The notes beneath the pieces are model-generated. The model ran no database searches and was not told where the DNA came from. It saw only the letters and a program-made list of their open reading frames with translations. From positions 16,872 to 80,871 of the forward strand of contig CALCGX010000127.1 of NCBI GenBank assembly GCA_937901225.1: a stretch of 64,000 nt of DNA, read 5' to 3'. Made by a program: the position numbers and the translations under genes. This document shows positions 63,556-64,000 of this stretch, piece by piece (position 1 is the stretch's first letter; each line of letters opens with the position of its first letter). The stretch is from an uncultured Bacteroidales bacterium (GTDB lineage Bacteria > Bacteroidota > Bacteroidia > Bacteroidales > Paludibacteraceae).

Positions 63556-64000
63556 ATGAAAAAAGACCTACATATTGACACGCTGTGCGTACAAGCCGGT
63601 TACAACCCAGGCAAGGGAGAACCTCGCCAAGTGCCAATCATTCAGAGCACTACATTCAAGTACGAGACCAGCGAACAGATGGGCCGTCTCTTCGACCTTG
63701 AAGAGAGTGGCTATTTCTACACACGTCTGCAAAACCCTACCAACGACACCACCGCAGCGCAAATTGCTGCTATGGAAGGTGGCGTAGCCGCAATGCTGAC
63801 ATCATCTGGTCAAGCAGCGAACTTCTTTGCCTGCTTCAATATCTGCCAGGCAGGCGATCACATGATCACGACCACCAGTATCTATGGCGGTACATACAAC
63901 CTCTTTGGTGTGACCTTCCCTAAGATGGGCATGGAGATCACCTTCATCGACCAAGATGCCAGCGACGAGGAGTGGGAGGCAGCATTCCAACCTAACACCA
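63556..64000 (+). CDS. metY: O-acetylhomoserine sulfhydrylase-type PLP enzyme (5' part)
   Basis: 148 residues to the right edge. IDTLCVQAGYNPGKGEPRQVPIIQSTTF, YFYTRLQNPTNDTTAAQIAAMEGG and TSSGQAANFFACF are typical of the Cys/Met-metabolism PLP-dependent family, O-acetylhomoserine aminocarboxypropyltransferase branch. The PLP-binding Lys lies beyond the window. The enzyme makes homocysteine from O-acetylhomoserine and sulfide. The ATG at 63556 fits a promoter 21 bp upstream. Confidence 0.92.
   Translation, partial: MKKDLHIDTLCVQAGYNPGKGEPRQVPIIQSTTFKYETSEQMGRLFDLEESGYFYTRLQNPTNDTTAAQIAAMEGGVAAMLTSSGQAANFFACFNICQAGDHMITTTSIYGGTYNLFGVTFPKMGMEITFIDQDASDEEWEAAFQPNT

Overview
The window is chromosomal DNA from a member of the Bacteroidetes, most likely the order Bacteroidales; I cannot name the genus. 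The evidence is a SusC/SusD pair, several large secreted proteins with type IX-like C-terminal tails, a SecD-SecF fusion, a short 286-residue RpoD, a FloA/NfeD pair, and fifteen promoters of the Bacteroidetes form TTTG-N20-TAnnTTTG. No phage, transposase, integrase or CRISPR array was found.

Region A (1-19680) looks like a peptidoglycan or amino-sugar utilisation locus. A GH20 hexosaminidase lipoprotein (cut by the window edge) is divergent from a run of same-strand genes: a secreted propeller protein, a GHL10-type glycosidase, a PD40-Amidase_3-propeller protein, SusC, SusD, a surface lipoprotein, a FISUMP-like protein, a DUF1343/NamZ-type exo-N-acetylmuramidase and a sodium:solute symporter. 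The set recalls the Bacillus nagZ-amiE-namZ-murP order, rebuilt around a SusCD importer.

Region B (19690-26620) is housekeeping on the minus strand: rpoD behind tRNA-Arg(UCU), an operon of porin, ClpA-type ATPase and thioredoxin, and a nitrilase-family amidase.

Region C (26690-33875) and region D (38230-45445) each hold a giant secreted protein (1598 and 2220 residues) preceded by a small protein with a similar P-x-x-[DG]-G, membrane helix, Lys/Arg tail. Region C also has a DUF4105 membrane protein. Between them lie floA-nfeD (minus) and topA-tRNA-Pro(CGG) (plus).

Region E (45460-54260) holds a PD40 protein, a second giant Amidase_3-propeller protein and a 1287-residue propeller/InlB-repeat protein. 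These share modules with region A, and the first genes of A and E carry an identical 16-bp operator-like site over the -33 box.

Region F (54340-64000) is mostly housekeeping: an N-terminally short RNase R, a barrel protein that probably starts at TTG, a small DNA-binding-like protein, secDF, waaA-hisS and the start of metY.

Two kinds of short periodic repeat run through the window. Arrays with 11-bp period lie in five intergenic regions. Arrays with 7-bp period lie just before start codons and inside linkers of topA, rnr and clpA. A GC-rich element related in sequence is also inserted in frame in two genes.
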